Virus record (IMG/VR): IMGVR_UViG_3300032271_000996
Coordinates: 1 to 58,117 of that record
Length of the DNA: 58,117 bases
Source of the DNA: a virus
Reading direction: 5' to 3' (one strand)
Positions 18,960 through 28,369 of the stretch are shown here, piece by piece; position 1 is the stretch's first letter; each line of letters starts with the position of its first letter. The notes below the pieces were generated by a model. It did no database searches. It was given only the letters and a program-made list of their open reading frames with translations, and was not told where the DNA came from. The position numbers were made by a program, and so were the translations under genes.

Positions 18960-18998
18960 TATTTATTTTAAAATTGACTCTACTACTATGTATTAAAG

Positions 18999-19229
18999 TT
19001 ATTGAAATTTACTTAAGATTGTTTGCAGGATGTTTTTTATCTCTGTAATATCGTCTTTAAGATATTCAATCTCACCCTCAATTTTTTCAACTTTGGTCTT
19101 TTCAACCTTTTTAACTTGTGATGCTATGATATATTTTTCATATTCACTTTTATTATTATTCAATATGGCATTGGTTTTTATATCCCTAATTAAGTCGGGA
19201 TGACCTTCTATTTTAGTATGTTTCATCAA
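18999..19229 (-). CDS. Small coiled-coil protein, hypothetical
   Basis: 76 aa: starts MMKHTKIEGHPDLIRDIKTN, followed by 'ILNNNKSEYEKYIIAS' and a C-terminal coiled coil ('VEKIEGEIEYLKDDITEIKN'). Similar short ORFs occur in marine myovirus morphogenesis clusters, but the function is unknown. Its start overlaps the stop of the 835-aa gene by four bases (ATGA), pointing to coupled expression. Confidence 0.6.
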   Translation of the reverse strand: MMKHTKIEGHPDLIRDIKTNAILNNNKSEYEKYIIASQVKKVEKTKVEKIEGEIEYLKDDITEIKNILQTILSKFQ

Positions 19230-21733
19230 TAAGATCCAGCTAGAGCTACAACTCTTAATTCTTTAATTCTAGGAGGATATGCCTGATTAGTAGATGTTCC
19301 TACTAATTTGATACTGTAATATCTAAATGATGGTAGATTATCAACGGTAAAGTTATATTCTTTGTACTTAACCTCGTCACCTTCAAATCCAAGAGAATCA
19401 TTCTTAATAACTTTAGTATCATAAAGTCCACTATTTTTAGAAGAATCTACTACCTTATTAAAAGAATTTAAATTATTATAGCCCGGAAATGGATAATACA
19501 CTAGGGAATCATCTTTAGTGTTTGAGATTGAATATAGACATTTAATTTCACTGAATACATTAATATGGCCTAACAGATAGATTTTAATTGCATTTGCCGG
19601 TAACTCAAGTTCAATTGGAACATTTGCATAAACAAATGCAGATGGGTCTCCATTGAGTGTAGAAACTCTATCATCTAGAGCAAAATCTGTAATTAAATTA
19701 TCAACTCTATTAGTCGTAAAGCTCAATGCAACTCGCTGTAATTCAATTGCGGGAGATACATATGGATTTTGAGTATTCAGTTGCATATTGAGAGTCAATG
19801 ACTTATTGCCAATAAATGAATTAAGGTTTTGCTTTTCATTTACCTTTGATGCAACAATTCTTGTGGAATTTAAGTAGTTATTTTCATTTAAAATTATATC
19901 AGTAAATCCAGAATCAACATATGATAATTCGTTGCCACCGATGCTAGTTCCCGTTACAGTCCTCATTTTAGTTGTCAAATTTGTCTGAGGAAGAACAACA
20001 GCATCTACTAATGGATGAACTATTTCAAATTGAATATTTTGGGTAGCTTCAACATTAGCCCCGCCAGTTGATTTTTCTAGATTGAAATATAATTTACCTA
20101 AAGCTGATCCAGAACTTCTATCTGTTAATCCTTGTGGTAGGGATACATTATTTGGTGTGTTTGAAAAGTCTATTTTAATTTTATAATAATCTAGTCCAAT
20201 TGAATTAGGTTCGGTTGAATCACTAAGAATATGCTCCTTGTTTATTCTTCTTAGAGAAACACCATTCAATTCATATTTCATTACTGGATCTAATGCTGAA
20301 TAATATCCAGCCAAAGTTTGGTCAATTTGGCGAGTAATTCCGGTTAAACTGTTTCCAGATATTCCAGTATATGCAATAATTTCTTGTCCTATTAAAATGT
20401 ATCCTGGATTTGAAACAGAAACTGTCACATTCTCAAATACTGTAAAATTGGAAGTATCTTGGATTGCAATATTTCCAGTTGCAGTATTAGAATAAACTGC
20501 TGTCAATTTTGTGCTATTTACATCACTAGATATATTTTTCAATATTACTTTATTAACACTGGAATACATTCCGTGATTTTTATGGTTTACCTTAATATGC
20601 TCACCATTTTCAATTGTTACTAAACTACTTGGATAAGCCTTGGTTAAATCTGAAGAGTAAATATCACTTGTTACACCGGAATTATTAACATAGCTGAGTG
20701 TTTTAGCTGAATTTCCTGAAACAAATTCACCTTGAACGTTATTAACTATAAGTTCATTTATTCCCGCAACATTCTGGACGGAAAGTTGCAAATTCAATCC
20801 TAGACTTGAGCTACCTATTTGCGGAGCAGTTAAAACATCTCCAATTAAATATCCATTTCCACCATTAGCAATAGTAGCACCATATGATGCAACCGAACCA
20901 TTAGTAATGGTAATATTGGCGGTTGCATTTCTACCATTTCCGGTTAGAGAAGTTAAAGGAACATTGTTGAATGTGTATGAACCGGCTAAAGGGGTATAAC
21001 CAATACCAGCATTAATAATTCCCAGGGTATTTGTTGCTGAACCAGCATAGCCAACATAAATGCCAGTTCCAGTTGAATTAACTTGAGATAGCTTATTACC
21101 TGGAGATAAATTTGTTGGGAGTACAGTGGAACCTAGACCTATTCTAATTTCCCTAGAATTTATCTCTAAAGGATTATTAATTAGATTAGCGATCTGATGA
21201 TTACCTATAGCAAGTTCTGGATTGTAAAAATTAATATCTCCAACTGTTGATTTGAAATTTGCCCTATAGAGAGTAAATTTTAGGTCATCACTTTGAATTG
21301 GGGTCCAGGTTGTTCCGTTTTGTGATTTATAAAGAGAACCAGAGAGAGGTTGTTTAGTAACAAAAACACCACTGGTGGAGCTAGAGGCTAAATCCTTTTC
21401 TGTTAGTCTTGAAATATGAACGAGGTATTGGTCAGAATTTGATAATAGGCAAATACAATGAAATGTATCACCTTTAATGAAAACTGGAGAATCAAATGTT
21501 ACTCTAGTTGCTAATGTCCCATCATTAGATGTTGAAATTTTATCTGGAGTTAGAACAACTTCAGAATGACGATAAACAGAATCTGTCGGTAAACCATATT
21601 CTAAAGAGCGCAATTGAACAGTTACTGGCAATTCTGCATCTTTACTATAGAAAAATAAATCTAAAGAAGTTACAAAGTAACCACTAATGGGTTTAACATA
21701 AAAAGATTGTGCAATCGGGTCTACTAATTTCAT
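19226..21733 (-). CDS. Baseplate/tail structural protein
   Basis: 835 aa. Starts 'MKLVDPIAQSFYVKPISGYF' followed by 'TSLDLFFYSKDAELPVTVQL', a start common to a large virion protein of cyanomyoviruses in the gene 9-12 region. It ends 'LPSFRYYSIKLVGTSTNQAY' and 'PPRIKELRVVAL'. It also carries a 'GYILIGQEIIAYTGISGNSL' unit and 'GIINAGIGYTPLAGSYTF' beta repeats like its neighbours. It lies between gp8/DUF4815 and gp13, where T4 keeps baseplate periphery genes 9-12, so a peripheral baseplate role is likely but not proven. Confidence 0.7.
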   Translation of the reverse strand: MKLVDPIAQSFYVKPISGYFVTSLDLFFYSKDAELPVTVQLRSLEYGLPTDSVYRHSEVVLTPDKISTSNDGTLATRVTFDSPVFIKGDTFHCICLLSNSDQYLVHISRLTEKDLASSSTSGVFVTKQPLSGSLYKSQNGTTWTPIQSDDLKFTLYRANFKSTVGDINFYNPELAIGNHQIANLINNPLEINSREIRIGLGSTVLPTNLSPGNKLSQVNSTGTGIYVGYAGSATNTLGIINAGIGYTPLAGSYTFNNVPLTSLTGNGRNATANITITNGSVASYGATIANGGNGYLIGDVLTAPQIGSSSLGLNLQLSVQNVAGINELIVNNVQGEFVSGNSAKTLSYVNNSGVTSDIYSSDLTKAYPSSLVTIENGEHIKVNHKNHGMYSSVNKVILKNISSDVNSTKLTAVYSNTATGNIAIQDTSNFTVFENVTVSVSNPGYILIGQEIIAYTGISGNSLTGITRQIDQTLAGYYSALDPVMKYELNGVSLRRINKEHILSDSTEPNSIGLDYYKIKIDFSNTPNNVSLPQGLTDRSSGSALGKLYFNLEKSTGGANVEATQNIQFEIVHPLVDAVVLPQTNLTTKMRTVTGTSIGGNELSYVDSGFTDIILNENNYLNSTRIVASKVNEKQNLNSFIGNKSLTLNMQLNTQNPYVSPAIELQRVALSFTTNRVDNLITDFALDDRVSTLNGDPSAFVYANVPIELELPANAIKIYLLGHINVFSEIKCLYSISNTKDDSLVYYPFPGYNNLNSFNKVVDSSKNSGLYDTKVIKNDSLGFEGDEVKYKEYNFTVDNLPSFRYYSIKLVGTSTNQAYPPRIKELRVVALAGSY

Positions 21734-21755
21734 TTATTTTTCTATTCTTATATTC

Positions 21756-21763
21756 TATTTATT
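21756..21763 (-). promoter_or_regulatory. Late promoter (AATAAATA)
   Basis: AATAAATA on the minus strand, 22 bases before the ATG of the 835-aa structural gene. Confidence 0.45.
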
Positions 21764-24700
21764 TACCAGCAAGTCTTTTGGCTGTTGCATTTAATTGATT
21801 TAGGTCTGAAATGCTATTAATCTTTTTAATTCCAGCCTCATTTCTCAACTGCTCAACACTAAAAGATGTTCCATTCTGAGAATTAATACTATCAACCAAA
21901 CGCTGTCCTTCAGCGTCTTCAGTAATTTTCTTACTACGAATATCAATAACTCCATCTTTCCAGGGGTTTGAAATTTGTACTGTTGGTGTTGGAGCTGGAC
22001 TCGCAACTTCAACTGTTGGTTCTGTATATTGTGGAGTGCTTTGAGGTTGTTGTGGTGGAGTTGGTATCGGTTGTGGAGGAGTTTGGGGTGGTTCATTCCT
22101 AACAATATTTTCCTCAATTGAATTAAGTCTACCTGAAGAGTAGTATTTTTCCTCAGAGAAAGTCGTGGCTACTCCATCAACTAAAGAATTTGTTGAACTA
22201 TTGGTTAATCTGAAAACTCTAGTTCCGCTTTCAAAAGATGGGTTTTGTTGTATATTTCTATCTGGAATAAATACGCAGCCTACTACATCCCCTGAACTAT
22301 CGGAAATAAGTTTAATGTCAGTATTAATTATGGCTTCTGCTCCTGAAGTTTGACCTTTAAGGGTCATACCGCTGTCAATATAGCCTCCAAAATTTCCTTG
22401 AACCATATTCGCAAGACTGTAAGTGTCAACATTTAGAATTGTTGTTGTTGAAGAATAGTATTCAGGAATGATTTTATCTGTTGAGTATGGGTTTTGTGTA
22501 TATGTTACAGTTGGAGCATCATATGGACCAAATTTATGGTTACTCTTTGCATTCCTAAATTTAATTTTTGCTCCAGTATTGTTGTTTGTGCCAACTATAA
22601 CTTCACCGTAATTGAATGTGCCACTAATCATAGTAATTTCAATCAATTTAGGTACGATGAACTTATCCATTGACCTGCCATCAAAATATGAATACATTTT
22701 TGTAAATGGCTTCATTCTTTTTGCGGTAAATTCAATATTTCTTGAGCGAAGATAAGGTACAATTTGACTGCTAAGAAGACTATTTCCCTTAGACCAGATG
22801 CTAGATACAGCATCCCATAAAACTGGATTTAGACCAGTCTGTTGATCATATCCAAGTGCAAGAAGTTGTTGTGGAGTTGGAGTATAATTAGAAGCCGCAG
22901 TGACAACTCTAGTTGAGACTGTTACTTGATCGGCCCAAACATCAGATGAAGGGTATAGTACAATAGTACCACTGAATGTATTATTGCGATATGATGCAAC
23001 ATTATCAACTCTGGTTGAATATGGTTGAACTATTTCTACAACCTCATCGTAATCTAGGGTAACCAGTTCTCCAGTTTTTTTTATATTTGAACCAATCAAA
23101 TCATTTAAGTATCTTAAGTCAACAAGAGTGTCGGCAACTGTTCCAATTCCAACAATAGAATTAGACGCGATGATAAGGTCTAGTTCGGTAGTATAATGGC
23201 TAGGGCGAAGCTCTTCTCGTTTAATATCGATACTATTTTTAATAATAGTATCTTTTTGTTGTGCCATTGTTGATGTAAAATTATCAACAAAAAATCCTGA
23301 CTTAAATCTATTTAATCCTGAATCGTCTGGAATGAAAAGATTAGACGTATCAGTTTCTAATAATGTCAAAGAAGTATAGTATTCTAAACTTGAAATCCTA
23401 TCTTCAAGATTTTTAATATCTTCCATTCTGTATCTTTTATGAGATACAAGTTGAATATTTACACCATTTGTGTCACACAAATATGCTGGTAAATACACCG
23501 AAGCGATTTCCAATGCCCCATCAATAGGATTTGGCGGTTGCGGCAATTCAGCGGGAACACCAGTTACCAATTGAATTTGACTATTTTTGGTTAAAAATAG
23601 CTTATCATATCTGGGGAGATAGAAAGAATAATCAAGATTGATAGATTCATCCGATGCTAAAATATTTTTTGGGTTAGATGATATAGTTGAGAAATCCCTA
23701 CCCAAAAATTCAAAAGGAGACCTAGAATTTTCTGAGACAAAATATTGAGATACTCTAGGTCTTACATCAACAATATCCGATAAAGGAATTCCATTTACAT
23801 TAGGTAAATCGCAATAATCAAAGTTTGTATAAGAATTTACTGTTACAATATCTCCTCCGTCTGATGTTAAATAGTTAGCTGATTCAAATACTACAGTTAC
23901 CTTTTTAGTTGGCTCTTTTACGTTTGGATTTCTTGTGAGTTTTGAATAATCGTAAATTGTAGATTTTTGCCCCGAATCAAATGTAAAGTGTGATGTAATG
24001 TTGGAATCGCCAATTTGATTTGATACGATATTTGCAGTAACGCCAGTTTCTTGGAAAGTGACCGTTTCATTTACAGAGAAACTGTCAGAGTTTAAGTACA
24101 CGAAGTTAATGCTAAGGTCATCTACAGCTCTCACGTAAACGCCCACTGCCCTTGATAAATTACCAATAAACTGTTCTCCAATTAGAAAATCACCAGTTTT
24201 ATTAGTTTGACCGTTGATGGATGATAAGATTAATTTAGGTAAGGATGCCGAATTTACTGTAGAAGATTCAAACACACCATAAATTTTAGTAACATCTGGA
24301 GAAAGTAGACAAATATCATTATCTTGAACTCTTGAACCATAGGGGTAGTTGCCAAAGGTAAGACCATCATTTAATGTGGTATTACCGATACCAGAACCGC
24401 TATATTTTGATTTATCAAATGTTACAACATTAATTCTATTTTTATATTTTACTTTTTCTTTAACATTTACCCGCCTTAATGTTGCAATAAGTTTTGCATT
24501 TGAATTACTACCTAAACCACTAATGGTTAAAGTTGATGAGCCGTTTCCATATGTAAATTTATCTGGTGTTAGGACTTCAGTTGCTCCGTCTTCTCGGATT
24601 AAAACATAACGCTCTTCATCAAATGGTAGAAAAGTTTCATTTGAATCAGATGAAATTGGACCAACCGCATTGGAAGAAATTGTAACATTAAATTGTTTTC

Positions 24701-26792
24701 TAATAACAAGATTAGAATTTGAGAGATTAACGTTAGAGACTTTATCTTTTGGGAATTTAGTGTAAAGGGTATTATCCTGAGATTTTGTAAATTGTGAAGA
24801 AAGAATTGTAAAATCAGACGGATTGATTGCCGATAGTGGAAGTTTACCATCACAAATTCCAGCAACTGAAGATACGCCAACTATAGTTAGAGTTTTTGGA
24901 TTAACTTTAGTTACCTTTGCATAGGTGCTAGTTGTTATTCCGGGTGAAGTGAATGCTACAATATTTCCAACACTAACGTTACCAACAAAAGTGTCAGTTG
25001 TTCTCGTTACAGTAGAAATTCCAGAGTCCAGGGCACTGATATTTACCTGGCCTACTTGTAGAGTTGGATACTGTTTAATATCAGCAGTAAAAGTATATGC
25101 AGTACCAACTATTCCATAAACAGATTTTACGTCATTTAGCGAATATGCTGTAACGGCAGTTGCTACTCTTGAATTTTCAATACCATCAAAAACAAGTTTT
25201 TCGCCTACCGCAAAAGTGCCCCTAATATCATAGGCAGTGACAATTCCACTATTTCTTGAATCATAACGAAGAAAACCAGTTGCTCCACTAGATTTTCCTA
25301 CAACTTGACAGGGAATATTGTAAAAATTGCTGCCATCTAAGTTTTGATTGAGAGTAATTTCAGTATATGCCTGAACATCAAATAGCGAGATGTCCCATTC
25401 ATTTAGATTGAAATTAGTTGAAGAATAAGAACCTGATTCAAGAGCAAAATCGTAAACTCTAGCTAGACCAATTTCTTTTCCAGCCGCAACCGTTTGAATG
25501 TTGCCCACTCTTGAATCTCTAAGACTTAACGTGTAATTTGTTGAGATTCCGATGATAGGGGAACCATAAACTCTATTAAGTGTTAAAGTTGACCCAGTAT
25601 AATAAACAAGTTCTTGCTTTTCTAGTAATTTGGTTGTTCTTGGCTTTTTAAAATCAACAAAAGATGGACTTATCTTTTTGGATTCATACCCCTGAACATA
25701 AGCTTTTACTGGTGATACCTGATAAATTCCTAATTCCTCACTAGGAATATTTCCATCATATGTTATTTCTGATGAATTATATACACCATTGTTCCCTAAA
25801 AGATTATTTAATGATTCACTAATGGAAACGGACGGTGGATTTACATAATAGTTTCCAGACTCGTCAAAAGTTCTTTTTGCAAATTCTTGCTCTAAAACAT
25901 TGTAAGAAGAAACTTCTTGTTCCGATACTAAATTTCCATCTCTAACTTCTAAAAGTTGGACAAAATTACTAGGCTTATCTTCATTTGAACCATATTTTGT
26001 TAGAATTAATTGTATAGAAAACCTATCAGCTCCGGGTGCGGTATAGTTTGGTGAACCGCTGGCGTTATCCAAAAGTTCAAGTTTATCATAAGAACTTATG
26101 ATAGTTTCATCAACAAAAAAACCTACCTTATATGACGAACGATTTGAATATTGGTCTAATAGTAAAGTTTGCTTGTAAACGTTTACAAAAGTTCCCCTAA
26201 TGAAATAAACTCCATCTGTAATTGTAACAGAAGAAGCAATAGAATTACAGTTACTTGTTATGGTGGCTACAACCGTCTCTCCTGCGGTGAAAACTACAGT
26301 TTCTCCGGTTGAAATGGTTTCAGTTGAAGATGTTTCTAATGTAAGTTCCTCACCATCTGCAAATAGTTCATTTGTACCATTTGATGAATTTGAACCGATA
26401 TACTTGAGATAAAGAGTGGCATTACCTCTAGTTGATTCTTCTTGAGTTTTAACTAGTATTACAGTTGCTCTAATACCGCTGGTTTTTCCTCTAATTGTTT
26501 TATTAACAAGAAGGGGAATATAGGATGATACGCTAATTCCGTTATATGAATTTTGAAGTTCTACTACTTGGAGATTATTATCATAATCAATATTTCCAGG
26601 AATTACAACCGAACCTTCTTTAAAGACGTGACTCCCAAATTTTTCAATCTGATCTTGTAAGATTGATTGTAAATTATTAATTTCTCTTGCCTGAACAGGT
26701 TTTGATGGTTTAAAAAGAACCCGATGATAATTATCACCAGGATTAAAATCGTCGTTATAAGGAGTAATATTTAGATTTGTTTCCTGGGGCAT
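21759..26792 (-). CDS. DUF4815/VrlC-like virion structural protein
   Basis: 1677 aa. The N-terminus (TPYNDDFNPGDNYHRVLFKP, then PVQAREINNLQSILQDQIEK and HVFKEGSVVIPG) is the DUF4815 signature: 'YxRVLFxPxxxxQARELNxLQ'. Cyanophage homologues are often annotated VrlC. A later segment, 'RYRMEDIKNLEDRISSLEYY', is also typical. The C-terminal 150 residues are Pro/Gln/Thr-rich (PPQTPPQPIPTPPQQPQST) and then form a short helical tail, suggesting a flexible linker. Probably a baseplate-peripheral or short-fibre component. Ends immediately before the 835-aa gene. Confidence 0.8.
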   Translation of the reverse strand: MPQETNLNITPYNDDFNPGDNYHRVLFKPSKPVQAREINNLQSILQDQIEKFGSHVFKEGSVVIPGNIDYDNNLQVVELQNSYNGISVSSYIPLLVNKTIRGKTSGIRATVILVKTQEESTRGNATLYLKYIGSNSSNGTNELFADGEELTLETSSTETISTGETVVFTAGETVVATITSNCNSIASSVTITDGVYFIRGTFVNVYKQTLLLDQYSNRSSYKVGFFVDETIISSYDKLELLDNASGSPNYTAPGADRFSIQLILTKYGSNEDKPSNFVQLLEVRDGNLVSEQEVSSYNVLEQEFAKRTFDESGNYYVNPPSVSISESLNNLLGNNGVYNSSEITYDGNIPSEELGIYQVSPVKAYVQGYESKKISPSFVDFKKPRTTKLLEKQELVYYTGSTLTLNRVYGSPIIGISTNYTLSLRDSRVGNIQTVAAGKEIGLARVYDFALESGSYSSTNFNLNEWDISLFDVQAYTEITLNQNLDGSNFYNIPCQVVGKSSGATGFLRYDSRNSGIVTAYDIRGTFAVGEKLVFDGIENSRVATAVTAYSLNDVKSVYGIVGTAYTFTADIKQYPTLQVGQVNISALDSGISTVTRTTDTFVGNVSVGNIVAFTSPGITTSTYAKVTKVNPKTLTIVGVSSVAGICDGKLPLSAINPSDFTILSSQFTKSQDNTLYTKFPKDKVSNVNLSNSNLVIRKQFNVTISSNAVGPISSDSNETFLPFDEERYVLIREDGATEVLTPDKFTYGNGSSTLTISGLGSNSNAKLIATLRRVNVKEKVKYKNRINVVTFDKSKYSGSGIGNTTLNDGLTFGNYPYGSRVQDNDICLLSPDVTKIYGVFESSTVNSASLPKLILSSINGQTNKTGDFLIGEQFIGNLSRAVGVYVRAVDDLSINFVYLNSDSFSVNETVTFQETGVTANIVSNQIGDSNITSHFTFDSGQKSTIYDYSKLTRNPNVKEPTKKVTVVFESANYLTSDGGDIVTVNSYTNFDYCDLPNVNGIPLSDIVDVRPRVSQYFVSENSRSPFEFLGRDFSTISSNPKNILASDESINLDYSFYLPRYDKLFLTKNSQIQLVTGVPAELPQPPNPIDGALEIASVYLPAYLCDTNGVNIQLVSHKRYRMEDIKNLEDRISSLEYYTSLTLLETDTSNLFIPDDSGLNRFKSGFFVDNFTSTMAQQKDTIIKNSIDIKREELRPSHYTTELDLIIASNSIVGIGTVADTLVDLRYLNDLIGSNIKKTGELVTLDYDEVVEIVQPYSTRVDNVASYRNNTFSGTIVLYPSSDVWADQVTVSTRVVTAASNYTPTPQQLLALGYDQQTGLNPVLWDAVSSIWSKGNSLLSSQIVPYLRSRNIEFTAKRMKPFTKMYSYFDGRSMDKFIVPKLIEITMISGTFNYGEVIVGTNNNTGAKIKFRNAKSNHKFGPYDAPTVTYTQNPYSTDKIIPEYYSSTTTILNVDTYSLANMVQGNFGGYIDSGMTLKGQTSGAEAIINTDIKLISDSSGDVVGCVFIPDRNIQQNPSFESGTRVFRLTNSSTNSLVDGVATTFSEEKYYSSGRLNSIEENIVRNEPPQTPPQPIPTPPQQPQSTPQYTEPTVEVASPAPTPTVQISNPWKDGVIDIRSKKITEDAEGQRLVDSINSQNGTSFSVEQLRNEAGIKKINSISDLNQLNATAKRLAGK

Positions 26793-26798
26793 TGGGGG

Positions 26799-28346
26799 TT
26801 AGAATAGCAAAATTACTTTAACGTCTTCTTGTTGATTGATAGACCGAGGTGTAGATGGCCTGTTGTCAACGTGAACAATATCTCCAGAATATTTCCTTAC
26901 TTCAGGATTTGATAGGCCATTTGTAAAGTTTTGCCCTAGATAACTATTATTTATTGTATTGTAATCACCGTTAAAATTAGTATCAATGGGTACAACATTT
27001 GATTTACAATATAAATTCAAAGAACCACCAGATGAAGGTGCATTTGTAAACTCATTTACATTGAATCCATAAACAGGCGAGGTATTTTGTGTGCCATCCG
27101 TATTAAAGCCCACGAGAGAGCGATCTTGCCAATATTTTAGAACATTATTTGTATAATCAAATGATGCAACTCTCCCGACAGCAGTTACTCCAAGTCCAAT
27201 AGTTTGCGTGAATACTGAATTTGCTGGAAATGTATTTGAATTTAAATTAGAACCTGAAACTTTAATTGCATATAATGCACTAGCTTTATCTTCACTTAAT
27301 AATGCTGTTGATCCATTAGTCTGTGCATTTTTTATGATTCCAAATCTAGCTGTCTGGTTGCCGACAATAAAATCTGGATTAAGAGGGTCGTTTTCAAATC
27401 TGGAATATAAAATAACCCGAGTTGAGCCCAATTCTCTATAAATATCATAACCGTGACCACCTTTAGGTGGAATGATCACATTAAATACTGGAGCAGTTGT
27501 TCCAACTTGAATGTTCGCTGAACTCAAATCAACAGTGCCATAAGTATATCCTGAGCCACCTTTAGTCACAGTAATGGATTCAACCTTTGAATCATTATTG
27601 ATTACGACTGTTGCTTCCGCTCCAGTACCATCACCTTTAATTTGAACCTTAGTATATGCAGTATTAGGTGTTCCTACAGATACCCCTCTATTTGTAACAG
27701 TTACAATTTTTAATTGACCACTTACAGTTGCATTAGACCTTATGGGTGAATATTCTGAATTGGTTTCCCAATCTAGTGGAACTGGGATATAATTGGTTGT
27801 GACAAATTTAATTATATCACTAGGTTTTATTGTGTAAATATATTTCCAAATATAACCGTCTGATCCATCCCCGGCACCTCTTGGCTCTAAATCAGTAAAA
27901 GTTGGCTCATTTAATGAGGGTCTACCGTTAGGATTTTCTGGGTCTGTGCCATTGAATAAGCAACTGTAAACTTTATAATCCTGATTTACCACATAGTAGT
28001 TTGAGGAATAAAGAGAGGTTGCCCCAGAAGGCTTAGATATATTAGTTCTGGTAATATCATTACGATACATATCATAAGTTGTTCCAGATGTCCAGGTTGC
28101 TTTTCTAATTACAAGTCTGGCATTATTTGTGGATACCTTTTTAAGAGCAATCATTGTGTCCCAATAATCATTCTCCTGATCAAAGCTATCTTTCGGTGCA
28201 GGGGGATATGAATTCCAATCGGGTTGATAATCCGTTGCATTAGGAAGACCAATAAAAGTATAATAGGTATCTTTACCAGTAGACACAGAATCTACAAAGT
28301 TCTTCGCTAATGATATTCTGTGTTGTTCTGTAATTATTGCGGACAT
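26799..28346 (-). CDS. gp8: Baseplate wedge protein gp8
   Basis: 515 aa. Parallels to T4 gp8 (334 aa) are the early 'NFVDSVSTGKDTYYTFIGLP', the central 'GAGDGSDGYIWKYIYTIKPS' (T4: GDGYVWEYLFEI) and the C-terminal 'NRPSTPRSINQQEDVKVILL' (T4: NRPPIIMAMDQTEEINIL). An insertion of roughly 180 residues contains 'KGGSGYTYGTVDL', the same beta unit as in gp14 and the gp7-like protein. gp8 dimers form part of each wedge. A late promoter lies 16 bases upstream. Confidence 0.9.
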   Translation of the reverse strand: MSAIITEQHRISLAKNFVDSVSTGKDTYYTFIGLPNATDYQPDWNSYPPAPKDSFDQENDYWDTMIALKKVSTNNARLVIRKATWTSGTTYDMYRNDITRTNISKPSGATSLYSSNYYVVNQDYKVYSCLFNGTDPENPNGRPSLNEPTFTDLEPRGAGDGSDGYIWKYIYTIKPSDIIKFVTTNYIPVPLDWETNSEYSPIRSNATVSGQLKIVTVTNRGVSVGTPNTAYTKVQIKGDGTGAEATVVINNDSKVESITVTKGGSGYTYGTVDLSSANIQVGTTAPVFNVIIPPKGGHGYDIYRELGSTRVILYSRFENDPLNPDFIVGNQTARFGIIKNAQTNGSTALLSEDKASALYAIKVSGSNLNSNTFPANSVFTQTIGLGVTAVGRVASFDYTNNVLKYWQDRSLVGFNTDGTQNTSPVYGFNVNEFTNAPSSGGSLNLYCKSNVVPIDTNFNGDYNTINNSYLGQNFTNGLSNPEVRKYSGDIVHVDNRPSTPRSINQQEDVKVILLF

Positions 28347-28361
28347 ATTATTCTTTTTAGC

Positions 28362-28369
28362 TATTTATG
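28362..28369 (-). promoter_or_regulatory. Late promoter (CATAAATA) for gp8
   Basis: CATAAATA on the minus strand 16 bases before the gp8 ATG, overlapping the end of the giant gene. Confidence 0.45.

Noticed and set aside
18960-18967. Late octamer AATAAATA next to the gp13 ATG
   Set aside because: It touches the start codon, so transcription would begin inside the gene; chance in AT-rich DNA is more likely.
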